Below, in pieces: positions 37,705-48,480 of a stretch of 64,000 nucleotides of DNA. Location: NCBI GenBank assembly GCA_037951105.1, contig JBAMJV010011231.1:28130-92129 (forward strand). Reading direction: 5' to 3'. This DNA comes from Echinarachnius parma (lineage: Eukaryota > Echinodermata > Echinoidea > Clypeasteroida > Echinarachniidae). How positions within the stretch are numbered: position 1 is the first letter of the stretch; each line of letters begins with the position of its first letter. Below the pieces are notes generated by a model. The model was not told the origin of the DNA and ran no database searches. It saw only the letters and a list, made by a program, of their open reading frames with translations. Both the position numbers and the translations under genes were made by a program.

Positions 37705-37850
37705 GAAGGGTGCTCTGGTCTAGTGGAAAGAGCTCTGGGTTCGTCCCGGGTTCGAAACATTGGTTGCGTCTCTCGGATGAAGGGTGGTCTCAGACGAAAA
37801 TAATCATAATTAATTGAACGCGTGTGCAAACAAAACTAAATAACCAACCA
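37705..37850 (+). repeat. tRNA-derived SINE-like sequence
   Basis: TGGTCTAGTGGAAAGAGC resembles a pol III A box and GGGTTCGAAAC a B box about 25-30 bases later, as in a tRNA-derived SINE head; the rest (TCTCGGATGAAGGG and on) is not tRNA-like. No cloverleaf is maintained, so it is not a functional tRNA. Confidence 0.5.
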
Positions 37851-37908
37851 ACCATCCAGCTAATAAGTTTGTTGGACTGAAGACCTGGCTGGTACATGTA
37901 CGTCTCCT

Positions 37909-38066
37909 GGGCCCCGTTGCAGAAAGAGAAGATTGTAAGTTACGATTGATCGTAAGTCATAAAATTTACGCGTTTCAACCAATCAGATTTGCGCATCTAG
38001 AACACGTGATGTGACTTACGATCAATTGCAGCTTAAAATCGATTGTATCTTTCTGCAACGGGGCCC
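37909..38066. mobile_element. GGGCCCCGTTGCAGAAAGA MITE, complete
   Basis: 158-bp palindrome: the left end GGGCCCCGTTGCAGAAAGA matches the right end TCTTTCTGCAACGGGGCCC perfectly. The core CAACCAATCAGATTT is shared with the copies at 18830, 26479, 27338 and 28915. Confidence 0.9.
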
Positions 38067-38393
38067 TGGACTGTTAACCTATCATGCGTAGCTCTAGCTC
38101 CAGCTACCGCTACCATTCCTTGTCCTCGCAATACTGAAAAATCAACCACACACACAAACAAAATTAGTTTTATGTTTTATTGCAGAAAGGAAATTATGTT
38201 TCTGAATAGTTCCTGTACTTTCTGAAATACATTTAAAAGAAATGTATACATTTAATACATACTCATCTATTACAAACACGTCAAATCCAAGTATGGTCAT
38301 TATGCAAGATCATTAATGTGCTTGTTTGCAAGTCTTCTGCTATACATCGATATCAGTTTACCATAACATTGACCTACCATACAAGTTACTTAC

Positions 38394-38492
38394 CATGTCC
38401 ATGGAACTTGTGTAATGCTCACAGTCAGTTTTCCCTTCCTGTTGATCATATCACACAGTGCGTCCAGATTCTTGGTATTGCACTTCATGAAC
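38394..38492 (-). CDS. NLR gene B, short exon after the LRR exons
   Basis: A 99-base exon with acceptor TATATTGCAG and donor GTAAGT. Only one of three frames is open, reading FMKCNTKNLDALCDMINRK then GKLTVSITQVPWT. That frame needs one base to finish a split codon, exactly what the exon at 45822 supplies (ATATC|GTGAGT, giving Ser). The exon itself ends with two bases of a codon. The NLDALCDMI...LTVSIT spacing looks like one LRR or a capping segment, but 33 residues are too few to be sure. The phase match and strong splice sites are the main support; it could also belong to an unrelated gene. The next exon was not found. Confidence 0.6.
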
Positions 38493-38859
38493 CTGCAATA
38501 TACATAACAACATTATGTAATTACTCTTCAATACATCTCTAGGTAAAGAAAAAGCAACAACCGCATAATTGTTGGCGCTTGTTAAAATGTAAAAAAGAAA
38601 TCATTTGAAAAGCCAATTATCTTCAACCAAAATTAATTTTGGAGTACCGGATGAAACAGCTATACTACTATAACTATTGCTACTCTGTGCCCTTTATAGG
38701 GCATGTTTTACTCATCACAGTTTTGGTCAAACTGAATAATAGTTACCATAAAATGCACCATATCATGACAAACTATTTGTTGTAATACTAACATGCCCGA
38801 AAGGTAGAAAACAAAACAAAAATAAACTTACAAACGGCCAAGTTGATATGCAGCTGTTA

Positions 38860-39170
38860 AACAACAAGAGGGCGCTTTGTAAAAACACTTTTTAAAATAA
38901 TGATTCAATAGAGAGATCAACTATGTATACATATCTTTGGTATATTTTCGAAAAAATGTAGGCATTTATAACTTGTTCCTTAAATTGTCGAATACATGTG
39001 GGACTTCCATTTATTCCAATCGGAAATATTAAATGATATTTCATCTCTTTCTGAACCGATTTTGATGAAAAAAAAAGTTTGTTTTAAACAAGTGCTCTTC
39101 CAAAATATATTACACGAATTACTTCTTATAAGCGCCCTCTAAACCATAACTGTGTTATGCCTTTAAGTAA
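38860..39170. mobile_element. TTAA-family MITE, diverged copy
   Basis: Contains AAGAGGGCGCTTT, a TCTTTCTGAACCGATTTTGAT segment and GCGCCCTCTAAACC near the end, ending ATGCCTTTAA. Same internal order as 47090-47455, inverted relative to 1769-2326. Confidence 0.7.
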
Positions 39171-39469
39171 GGTGATAAATACTAGTAGAACAGTTTAACT
39201 TTATACCCACTATAAGTAAAATAAGGTAACATCATGCATTTTGGAGAAGATACTTTGTCGAAAATTTAGCAAATTAATTGAAAATTTGGCGAAAATTATA
39301 GCGAAATATTTGCCTAAATTTTGAAAAAAATGGGCAACATTTTCGCTTACTTGTTTTCTGGATGGCGCACTATAATTATGCTAACGGCTGTTTTAAAATA
39401 TTTTTTTTAATGAAAGCAGCCCAGTGACTTAGCTGTTTATATGCTTTGCTACTTTTAAGGCATCAATGA

Positions 39470-40690
39470 GTTATATGATATGACCTATAAAGATACTGGT
39501 GTGCGATTGGTCAAAATACTGTCACGTGACCATCGCTACAAGGATAAGAAGCGTTATATTGACCAACATGACGTGAATTACGTCATACCAGTCAATATAA
39601 CGCCGTTATATTGACTGGTATGACGTAATTTACGTCGCAATGGGTGTGTGAAGATGAACAATTTTGCGCGTATTAGCATCCTGGCAGGCGCAGCGTTGTC
39701 AAGCTTTCTACGGAGATTGCGCGATCCGAAAGTAAATTTGAAAGGAAGGTCGAATAAAGAAGCATTTTGCGCTGCATTTCGATAACAACACGTCTGTTCT
39801 ACTGGATGGATTTAGATTTAATCTAATGATTTTCCCTTGTCCATAATTTTATTTCAACACCAAATTTATATTTATCTTGATTTGTATCTATATAGGTCAT
39901 CATAATATAACAGATATTGACTTTTCCTTCGGGAACCATAATAACATTTCATTTCCCTTGGGGAGTTATATTTTTGTCTCGGAATACTATATTTTTCCTC
40001 AGCGCTACGCGCTTCGGAAAATATAATGTTCCTCGACACAACTATAACTTCCCTCGAGGATCTCAAATGTTATATTGTCCCTCTAGACAATCAATATCTG
40101 TATAATATGATATGACCTATAAAGATACTGGTGTGCGATTGGTCAAAATGCTGTCACGTGACCATCGCTACAAGGATGAGAAGCGTTATATTGACTAATA
40201 TGACGTAAATTACGTCATACCAGTCAATATAACGCCGTTATATTGACTGGTATGACGTAATTTACGTCACAATGGGTGTGTGAAGATGAACAATTTTGCG
40301 CGTATTAGCATCCTGGCACGCGCAGCGTTGTCAAGCTTTCTACGGAGATTGCGCGATCCGAAAGTAAATTTGAAAGGAAGGTCGAATAAAGAAGCATTTT
40401 GCGCTGCATTTCGATAACAACACGTCTGTTCTACTGGATGGATTTAGATTTAATCTAATGATTTTCCCTTGTCCATAATTGTATTTCAACACCAAATTTA
40501 TATTTATCTTGATTTGTATCTATATAACAGATATTGACTTTTCCTTCGGGAACCATAATACCATTTCATTTCCCTTGGGGAGTTATATTTTTGTCTCGGA
40601 ATACTATATTTTTCCTCGACACAAATATAACTTCCCTCGAGGATCTCAAATGTTATATTGTCCCTCTAGACAGTAAATATCTGTATAATG
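39470..40690 (+). repeat. Tandem duplication, units of about 635 and 580 bp
   Basis: GATATGACCTATAAAGATAC begins at about 39477 and again at about 40109. Both units carry a hairpin (ATGACGTAATTTACGT arms), GCGCGTATTAGCATCCTGGC and a second palindrome bounded by CAGATATTGAC. The second unit lacks about 50 bp around GCGCTACGCGC. Confidence 0.9.
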
Positions 40691-40699
40691 TTAACTGAT

Positions 40700-40754
40700 A
40701 GGTTTTAGTTACTAGAATTCTGTTTGACCAGAACTTTACTATCCCTTTATTATT
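40700..40754. mobile_element. TTAA-family MITE terminal fragment
   Basis: GGTTTTAGTTACTAGAATTC...AGAACTTTACTATCCCTTTA matches the right end of the family. Confidence 0.6.
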
Positions 40755-41950
40755 TCGGCCGATGAACGCGCGGCCAACACACAATTTTGGCACACATTAT
40801 AGCCTGTGACATTATCTACAAGATTCCATAGGTTTTTTCTTTAATGAATACATGTCTAATTAATTTTAAATAATTATGCAAATTTATGCAGAATGCCTCT
40901 TTTTGTCTACATCACTGCTCAAAATACATAAATAATTTTGTGCATGAATATTCTTTATTAATTATGAACGACTGTTTTTCGTTTTTACTTCTTAACGACT
41001 GTTTTTCTGTATAAATTATTAACGACTGTTAAATTTTTCCTTGTGTATATCATTGTTTTTTCGACTTATGTTTTTTATTTGTTATTTCAATGGAATTAAT
41101 TATTGACCAGTGATTCACTTACAAAAAGGACATGTGACTTCGGTACGGTAAACCCGCGTTTGTCGCAAATTTGGTCTCAAAAGTTGCACAAGACTTCATT
41201 ATAAAAACATGATACCTGCCCGCGTTCCGTAATTATCACGCGAAACATCGAGGGGGGGGGGGGGGGGGGGGTGTGGATTCTACCCCGGTGCAATAATTTG
41301 ATTTTACTCGAGCTATAAACTGTAATGTATACGTGAATATATAAGTTTCATAAATGTACGTCGTGTATAAATTCCTTGTCATACGATGATTTGTATTCAG
41401 TATCATGAATATCAAAGTGAAAGTTGCTTGATACTGCGAGTACGAATCCATTGAGCATGTTGAGTAAGTGTCTGAGTACACGCGTGTGTGTTTTGGTGAG
41501 AGTAGACAACTTATGGAATGTGCATGTAAGGTGTCCCCCATGAAAGTGTGGGCGCATGTATTTTGTTTGTGTACATTTTTCAATAAGTGTATTTTTTGCG
41601 TCCCGCTACTTTGGTGTCACATACAAACAAAATTAACGCTTTTTGCTTTACCTCCTTGTGTTGACTTACAAGTACCTAAGTAAAACAAATTAAAAATTAA
41701 AAAAAGGTAAAGTGATAACTCTTATACATTTTTTTTAATTATTTTTTTTATGTTCCACCCCCCTCAAACTCGCATGTCCCGATGGCATCGTCTAAAAATA
41801 TCATAATGTAGCATTTCAAAATGGATGCATATTTTTTGTCCTAATATACCTTGGTAAATTCAATTGCATGAGTTGACTACGAATACCAAGAACAAATACG
41901 CACACATGCAACGACTGAAGATTTGTTTTAAAAAAAGGAGTCTGTTTTTT
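40755..41950. other. Non-coding stretch
   Basis: A run of 18 G at 41254-41271; three CGACTGTTTTTC-type words at about 40965-41035. No exon or element ends recognised. Confidence 0.45.
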
Positions 41951-41959
41951 GTGTCCCGA

Positions 41960-43100
41960 TATTTTGCGTCATCTCCGTCACGCATTTTGAGTCCGCCATC
42001 TACGGTACAAAAAAATGCTAAATTTGAGTGATCGTAGTGGCAAAATGTCCGGTGACTAGGTAGTAGAAAGAAGAGACACGTTTTTTCCCCGGTCTCCAGG
42101 TAAGTAACATTGTTTTTGTGAGATCTTTGTCAAAAACCAGGTGCGTACCTTTATTAAGCGTCATCTCCGAACGCTGCATATTAGCTAGATAAAGATTTTA
42201 GATTGAATTTATAATCATTTTTATGAATGTGCCCACGGAACAACCATACAACACTATCGCTAATTTGTATTGCATACATTGCCATTAGCTATCGGCGCTT
42301 TAAATGTGTCTGATAGTCATCCCCGTCACGCGGCATCTCTGTCACGGTTTTTTGTGACGGAGATGATGATTATCATCTCCGAACGCTTGATATTAGCTAG
42401 ATAAAGATGTTAGATTGAATTTATAATCATTTGTATGAATGTGCCCACGGAACAACCATACAACTGCACTATCGCTAATGTGTATTGCATACATTGCCAT
42501 TAGTCATATCCGTCACGCGTCATCTCCGTCACGGCTCTTTTGTGACAGAGATGATGAGTTTGTGTTGGATTGTCAACTCAGTTAATTGACACACAATGTT
42601 GTTCAAAATTGACAAATATTCTATGACAAAGCTTGGTTTGCATGAATTTTAGATTATTATATAACATGTGATTCTAATGTATTCTTAAATAGACGCTTCA
42701 GTTATCTCCGTCACGCTTCAGTCATCTCCGTCACGCTGAGTTCAAATGCATACATTTCAACAAAGATTATACTCTGGTAAAAAATATTTGTATTGGTATT
42801 CTTAGCGATCTATTTACTCGTAATCATGTACCTCTCTTCATCCTAATTTCCTGAGAAAATTTCATCACATTGACTAAAAGCAAAAATATTTGGCAAAATT
42901 CACTATTCATTCAGCAAGGCAAGTACTAATGGTGGCTCTAGAGACAAAAAAAATGTGATTATGGTTGACCAATGTTTTTTTTTTCTTTTCACAGTCACCC
43001 TTTCTTTCCAAACGAAGATTGAATAGGAAGTGAATTATGTTCTTCAGTTAAAATGCGATGATCTATTTGTGCAAAAATTGCGTGACGGAGATGATGCATT
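41960..43100. repeat. CATCTCCGTCACG oligomer-array region
   Basis: About ten copies of (A)TCTCCGTCACG or its complement GTGACGGAGATGATG, near 41970, 42164, 42319, 42337, 42352, 42510, 42524, 42541, 42706, 42726 and 43082. A unit of about 215 bp (ATTAGCTAGATAAAGAT to TTGCATACATTGCCATTAG) is repeated at about 42180 and 42393. Terminal repeats were not found. Confidence 0.75.
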
Positions 43101-43199
43101 AACAGTGTACATGTTAAAAACCAGAACGTCAATGACGTAGCGCCCATCCGGCATCTCGCAACATCAAATATCGTAAATTTCATGTAGTACACTTTTCAA

Positions 43200-44495
43200 C
43201 TGGTTAAAAAATAAAAATTTGATGCCCTGGAAGGGACATAAAATTTTTTATTTTTTTTAATTAGAGCAAAAAAAATATAAATTTGACGCCCCAGAAGGGA
43301 CATGGGAAAAAAAAAAAAAAAAAAAAAATAATAATAATAATAATAATAAATAAATAAATAAATAAAAAAATGTAAAAAAAATAACCAAATTATTATTTTT
43401 TTTTAATAAAATTTAAAAAAATAAAAATAAATAAATAAATAAATAAATAAAAAATAAAAAACAAATAAATAAATAAATAAAAAATTACCATAATTAATTA
43501 ATGGAGAAAAATTTCAAAATTCTGTGTAGAAGTTTAGTGTACCAAAGTTAGCTCTACCAGATAAAGCAAAACAAATCAAAATCGGTCGAGAAATGAAGGA
43601 GAAGAAGCATTTTTTGTGATTTTTGGAATAAATTTGCATAAATTACCATAATTAATTAATGGAGAAAAATGTCAAAATTCTGTGTAGAAGTTTAGTGTAC
43701 CAAAGTTAGCTCTACCAGATAAAGCAAACCAAATCAAAATCGGTCGAGAAATGAAGGAGAAGAAGCATTTTTTGTGATTTTTGGAATAAATTTGCATAAA
43801 TTACCATAATTAATTAATGGAGAAAAATTTCAAAATTCTGTGTAGAAGTTTAGTGTACCAAAGTTAGCTCTACCAGATAAAGCAAACCAAATCAAAATCG
43901 GTCGAGAAATGAAGGAGAAGAAGCATTTTTTGTGATTTTTGGAATAAATTTGCATAAATTACCATAATTAATTAATGGAGAAAAATGTCAAAATTCTGTG
44001 TAGAAGTTTAGTGTACCAAAGTTAGCTCTACAGATAAAGCAAACCAAATTAAAATCGGTCGAGAAATGAAGGAGAAGAAGCATTTTTTTGTGATTTTTTG
44101 AATAAATTTGCATAAATTACCATAATTAATTAATGGAGAAAAATTTCGAAATTATGTGTAGACGTTTAGTGTACCAAAGTTAGCTCTACCAGATAAAGCA
44201 AACCAAATCAAAATCGGTCAAGAAATGAAGGAGAAGAAGCATTTTTTGTGATTTCGAATAAATTTGCATAAATTAGCATAGATAATGAATTTCACGATTC
44301 TGTGTAGAAGTTTTAAATCCCCCTCCTAGCCCTATCTTATGAAACAATCAGAATCAAAATCGGTTGAAAAATAACGAAGAAGAAGCATTTTGAAAACTGT
44401 GGACGGACGGACGGACGGAAGGACGGACGGACGGACGACGGACGCAACGCCATGGCATAAGCTCATCGGGCCCTTCGGGCCGGATGAGCTAAAAA
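43200..44495 (+). mobile_element. Helitron-like (HINE/pearl-type) element with 158-bp core repeats
   Basis: A tandem core of five and a half units with 158-bp spacing (unit starts 43483, 43641, 43799, 43957, 44115, 44271), each with AATTACCATAATTAATTAATGG and AATCGGTCGAGAAATGAAGG. It is followed by an ACGG microsatellite (about 44400-44443) and a hairpin GCTCATCGGGCCC-TTC-GGGCCGGATGAGC at 44461-44489 ending in TAAAA. Core repeats, ACGG tract and 3' hairpin in that order match the Helitron-associated interspersed (pearl-type) elements known from bivalves and other invertebrates. The upstream limit is uncertain; 43200-43310 holds two GCCC(T/C)(G/A)GAAGGGACAT words and 43310-43480 is A/T simple repeat. 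No Rep/helicase ORF, so non-autonomous. Confidence 0.75.
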
Positions 44496-44658
44496 CCCAA
44501 CAATTATTACAAAGCCCCATAAATGATCGTGCCAAACCATATTTCCCTAATCTACAGATGTTAACATAATTGAAGAGCTTAATTCCAAAAGGCGCTAAAT
44601 CCACTTTTTCAACTTTGTGGAAAAGCAGGTTACTTTGTCCAACTTTGTACACATGCCT

Positions 44659-45265
44659 ATACAGGGTGGCCCAGAAAGGATGCAACACCTACGATCGTTA
44701 ATTTCATCAACACCATCGAATAAATCTCATTGTTTTTTGTTTGATTGGGTTACCCAATTTGGGTAGAACATTCATTTTCCAACAAAATGATACCATGAGC
44801 ATTGATTTTGGGTAAGGCGTTTGGATCCTAGGGCCATTTTTCTGAGGCAATGTCGTTTCCTAAATTTGCTACTTTTTCGTCTCCAGCGATCCTCGGAACA
44901 CTGAGACATTCTCGCCCCACGGCCTGGCATATAATTAGCTGTACAGAAGAACCGCATGATTGCTCTCCCTTTACAATGTGAGCCATTCATATGTACAGCT
45001 AATTCTACGGCAGGCCGTGGGGCGAGAATGTCTCGGTGTTCCGAGGATCGCTGGAGACGAAAAAGTAGCAAATTTAGGAAACGACATTGCCTCAGAAAAA
45101 TGGCCCTAGGATCCAAACGCCTTACCCAAAATCAATGCTTATGGTATCATTTTGTTGGAAAAAGAATGTTCTACCCAATCAAACAAAAAACAATGACATT
45201 TGGTCGATGGTGTTGATGAAATTAACGATCGTAGGTGTTGCATCATTTCTGGGCCACCCTGTATA
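44659..45265. mobile_element. Palindromic MITE, ACAGGGTGGCCCAGAAA family, copy 2
   Basis: 607 bp, nearly perfect hairpin: ends TATACAGGGTGGCCCAGAAA and TTTCTGGGCCACCCTGTATA, with arms of about 290 bp. The open frames in it (for example MSRCSEDRWRRKSSKF) are identical on both strands because of the palindrome and are not genes. Confidence 0.9.
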
Positions 45266-45821
45266 TGGGAATATGAACATTGAATGTTCCATATTTTGAT
45301 TTTGATCCTGTAAAATTTGTCGTAAAATCTTGATTTCTAGATAGCTACTGTACGTAGCTTATAAATGTACCGATATCGTTAACTCAATTTTTATGAAAAG
45401 TGGATTTAGTACCTTTTGGAACTAAGCTCTTCATATATTAAACACACAGAAAGAAAGTGGAGAAATAGTTTTGATTTTCACGATCCCACGATGGTCGAAA
45501 ATATACACTTATTGAAGACGTGTGCACGTGTACGTATCTGCCAGTCTGTGCTTATGTCTGTCTTATAATCTTGAAGATGTGGGTTTGCTCCCCACCAGTT
45601 GGTTGTTTATCACTAAACACTAAAATCTATTTTAGGATAGATTTTCAGTGATTGAAAAGATGTTCAAATCGATGATAGTGTTTATTAAAACACCCCCTGA
45701 TGCAAACAAAATAGGTCAACTGGTTTATAGATATTTAATATGTTCAATAATGCAGATAAGTTGACTTAAACTGCATTTTCATTTCAAGGGGCCTTTAAGG
45801 ACGATATTTTTTAGTACTCAC
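45266..45821. other. Gene B intron sequence adjoining the LRR exon
   Basis: Part of the 7.3-kb intron 45821-38493. No exon or clear repeat seen. Confidence 0.5.
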
Positions 45822-46186
45822 GATATGTTCTTGAGAGAGGCATGAACCTCCATGGATCGGATGATGCTGGTTACCTTTGGGTTCCCGATAAGCACGTCTG
45901 CGATTGACAGCTTGATGAGACTGGGACATGACGTCATCACTGCCTCGCTGAATGATGCAGGGTCAGACAGACGCGTACAAAACATTGTACCGCATACGTG
46001 TAGTCCAAGGAGATGGGTGAACCTGAAGCAGGTCTTATATATGATGGTTGGATCAAGAGACATACTGAATGCGATGGTCAATTTCTCCACACTGGGACAT
46101 AGCGCGAATAGGCCCAGATTACAAAGATGGTTCACAGAGTAGTCATCCACGTCAAGTTCCAAGAGAGAATTAGCAACAGATGGTTC
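45822..46186 (-). CDS. NLR gene B, 365-base LRR exon
   Basis: Acceptor TTATCCGCGGGACAG and donor ATATC|GTGAGT enclose 121 codons plus two bases. The product starts EPSVANSLLELDVDD, then shows LRR-like segments: CPSVEKLTIAFSMSLDP, FTHLLGLHVCGTMF and CPSLIKLSIADVLIG. The CPSxxKLxI spacing matches ribonuclease-inhibitor-type repeats of NLR sensors. In the full-length protein this part would form the curved ligand-sensing or autoinhibitory solenoid in the cytosol. Phase is 0 on entry, compatible with the exon ending at 52072, and 2 on exit, compatible with the exon at 38492. The frame is also open into the upstream intron to 46297, but the acceptor marks the likely start. Base composition is richer in GC than the flanking introns. 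Confidence 0.8.
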
Positions 46187-46990
46187 CTGTCCCGCGGATA
46201 ACAATAAACAACATACAAACGTCATAAATGAATTGTTAACCATGTTAACCACGTTTACTTTAGAATATGCTTCTTGAATTGTAAATTCCAACTCCATGGC
46301 TGGTTAAAACAAACAATGTGTTTGATCCCTCTAGAAACAGAAATAATGCGACAAAATTAATTATGGCGTAATAAATGGAAGAATTATGTGTTTTTGAGGC
46401 AATGACAATAAATAAATGAATATTAATGGCTGCCAAACGTGGGAATAACACGAACATTATTTCAAAAAGTAAATATTATAACTATAAAGCGATAACTATA
46501 TACTTCGAACAAAAAGTTGACTCTAAAGAAACATGCAAAATTGCAAATACAAATTTGTAATTATGTGAACCCTATATAATTAATAATATGGCCCCCGCCG
46601 GGATTTTCCCGATTAAGCTGGAACGCGCGAAGATGACACCTTGCCGCTTCTAGTCGGGGTTCCCGATTAAGTTCCCTGTTGATAATTCACGTCCTTACCC
46701 CTATTCTAGAAGCTCAGTGGATCCCCCCCCCCCCCCCCCCCCGGGAGTACAGATTAGTATACTACATCGTGCGATTCGTGGCATCAAGCAAACAGAGCCT
46801 ATACGCGCGATTTTGGGGTACCGCCCTCTACGGCTAGATCCATGCAGTTGGCATTTTACTTAGTCGTTGCTAATTTTGTATACCTTTCGTGCATGGAAGA
46901 GTTATAACTATTAGTTTGTATCGTTATTGTGCAGGTTTTGGTCACTAACGTTCAGCCTTACCAAAATTGGGCATTTTACGGCCAAGCTCT
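46187..46990. other. Gene B intron sequence with MITE fragments and poly-C
   Basis: Poly-C at 46725-46742 and a TTAA-family MITE fragment at about 46905-46985 (GTTATAACTATTAGTTTGTA, CAGGTTTTGGTCACTAA). Otherwise unrecognised. Confidence 0.5.
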
Positions 46991-46996
46991 TAAGGC

Positions 46997-47022
46997 GGGG
47001 GGGGGGGGGGGGGGGGGGGGGG
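46997..47022. repeat. Poly-G run
   Basis: About 25 consecutive G. Confidence 0.9.
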
Positions 47023-47089
47023 TAGTGCATACTTGACCAAAACATGACCCAGACTTATCGTGGCCGATACCGAGACCATAGGTGAATGT

Positions 47090-47455
47090 TAGAGGGATAT
47101 TATACAGTTCTGGTCAAAATTAATGTAACTAATAACCAAAACTTGCAGCATAATTATAACAAAGTACTAATTATAATTCCGCCACACCCAACAGGTAGAA
47201 AAACTTACAAATGTTCAACACCTTAACAAGAGGGCGCTCTCTTTAAACATTTTGTTTTCAACCATTTCTTATGAAAAATTGTGACTGTTATATTGATTCA
47301 ATAGGAAGTCATCAACAACTGTTTCGGAACCGATTTGGATCAAATAAAGTCTTTAATAAATCTTTAAAATCACGTGCTCTTACAAATATTACATTTGGTT
47401 TTCATTAGTTCTTGAAGCGCCATCTTAACCAAAACTAAACTATCCCTTTAAAGAC
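47090..47455. mobile_element. TTAA-family MITE, near full length
   Basis: Starts about GGGATATTATACAGTTCTGG, includes AAGAGGGCGCTCT and GGAACCGATTTGGATCAAAT, ends AAACTAAACTATCCCTTTAA. Same family as 1769-2326. Confidence 0.75.
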
Positions 47456-48480
47456 GGAAACAACTTTGTTTGAAACAAATTGATTCAGAAACATACATAA
47501 TACATGTTTTTTTAACGTGTTCTTCCCGTATTCATGGTTTGTTTGCGTTAATGCAGTAGACTATATGATTTACCCTCTCGCTTTATACGTATAATGCGGA
47601 AAAATGTAATCTGGCGTGATAGAAATAACTTTCTTTGTATTTAGCATGTATAGAATTTCTGCATAGTCTAGGTTTATGGGCTCTTTATACTCCTTTCCCC
47701 GATATATCGCACAACTGATCATGCTGATATAGAGGGCGCGTTATACGGCTCTGAACGGAACGCCCGGTGCATCTGCTCTCCCCATCGATGGTTCTGAACT
47801 TACTGTAGCTAGGTGATACGGGTTTGCGCAGTGATGAGATCCTGTACAGTGGCAGGAAGCACTGAGCCGTGTAGGTGTGTATTTGTATCGTGTGAGTGTG
47901 TGAAGGGTGAAAGAGTCGGTTGAGTGTAATAATGCATGGGTAGATATATGAAGTAGGGCCGTGCATAGGCGGAAAGGGAGAGTGGTGGTGTGTAGTACGA
48001 AGGAGGTATGAGGTTTCTCATACATCCTTAGTAGTACAGGAGAGGCGTGATTGCTGCGCCATGCATCTTGATCTTGATCCACCATTTTAGTTGTCAGTGG
48101 TGCCCTGTGCTCAGAAAAGGTGCAATTTGAGGTATTTTAGTCTCTTGTCTTAATTATAGGCTCATGCCGAGGATGCTGAGGGCTGCTGAGATGTCGGGCA
48201 CTGCAAACTGACTGATGCTGGATCGTGTAGATTTGCAGTAAACCATAGCTCTTTGTGCGGGTCGGAAGAGTGGACCGACTGTTGGGACGCTCAGGCAAGG
48301 GACTGTGTGACTACTCTGTAATTGGGTCAAGGTTCAAGCGACCAAGACTAAAGGCCGCGCTCTCGTCAGGACTAATTTAAAATAGCCCCTTACTGGGGTG
48401 GTCAACGTGGACAATAAGTGATAAGTTGTATTATCCTTGTACACCCTTGGTGGGTTGGTTCTTGGGGATAACGATTGGTA
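47456..48480. other. Intron stretch of unknown content
   Basis: A 114-codon frame on the minus strand (48085-47741, MVDQDQDAWRSNHASPVLL...) shares a DQDAWR-type word with the C-termini of some LINE proteins and lies next to a LINE fragment, but its composition (His/Thr-rich) argues against a real gene. No exon supported. Confidence 0.35.

Noticed and set aside
44772..45216. Paired 86-114 codon frames containing MSRCSEDRWRRKSSKF
   Set aside because: The same peptide is produced from both strands because the region is a palindromic MITE.
47741..48085. 114-codon frame starting MVDQDQDAWRS
   Set aside because: The composition is His/Thr-rich and overlapping frames are open too. The weak resemblance of DQDAWR to LINE C-termini is not enough for a gene call.
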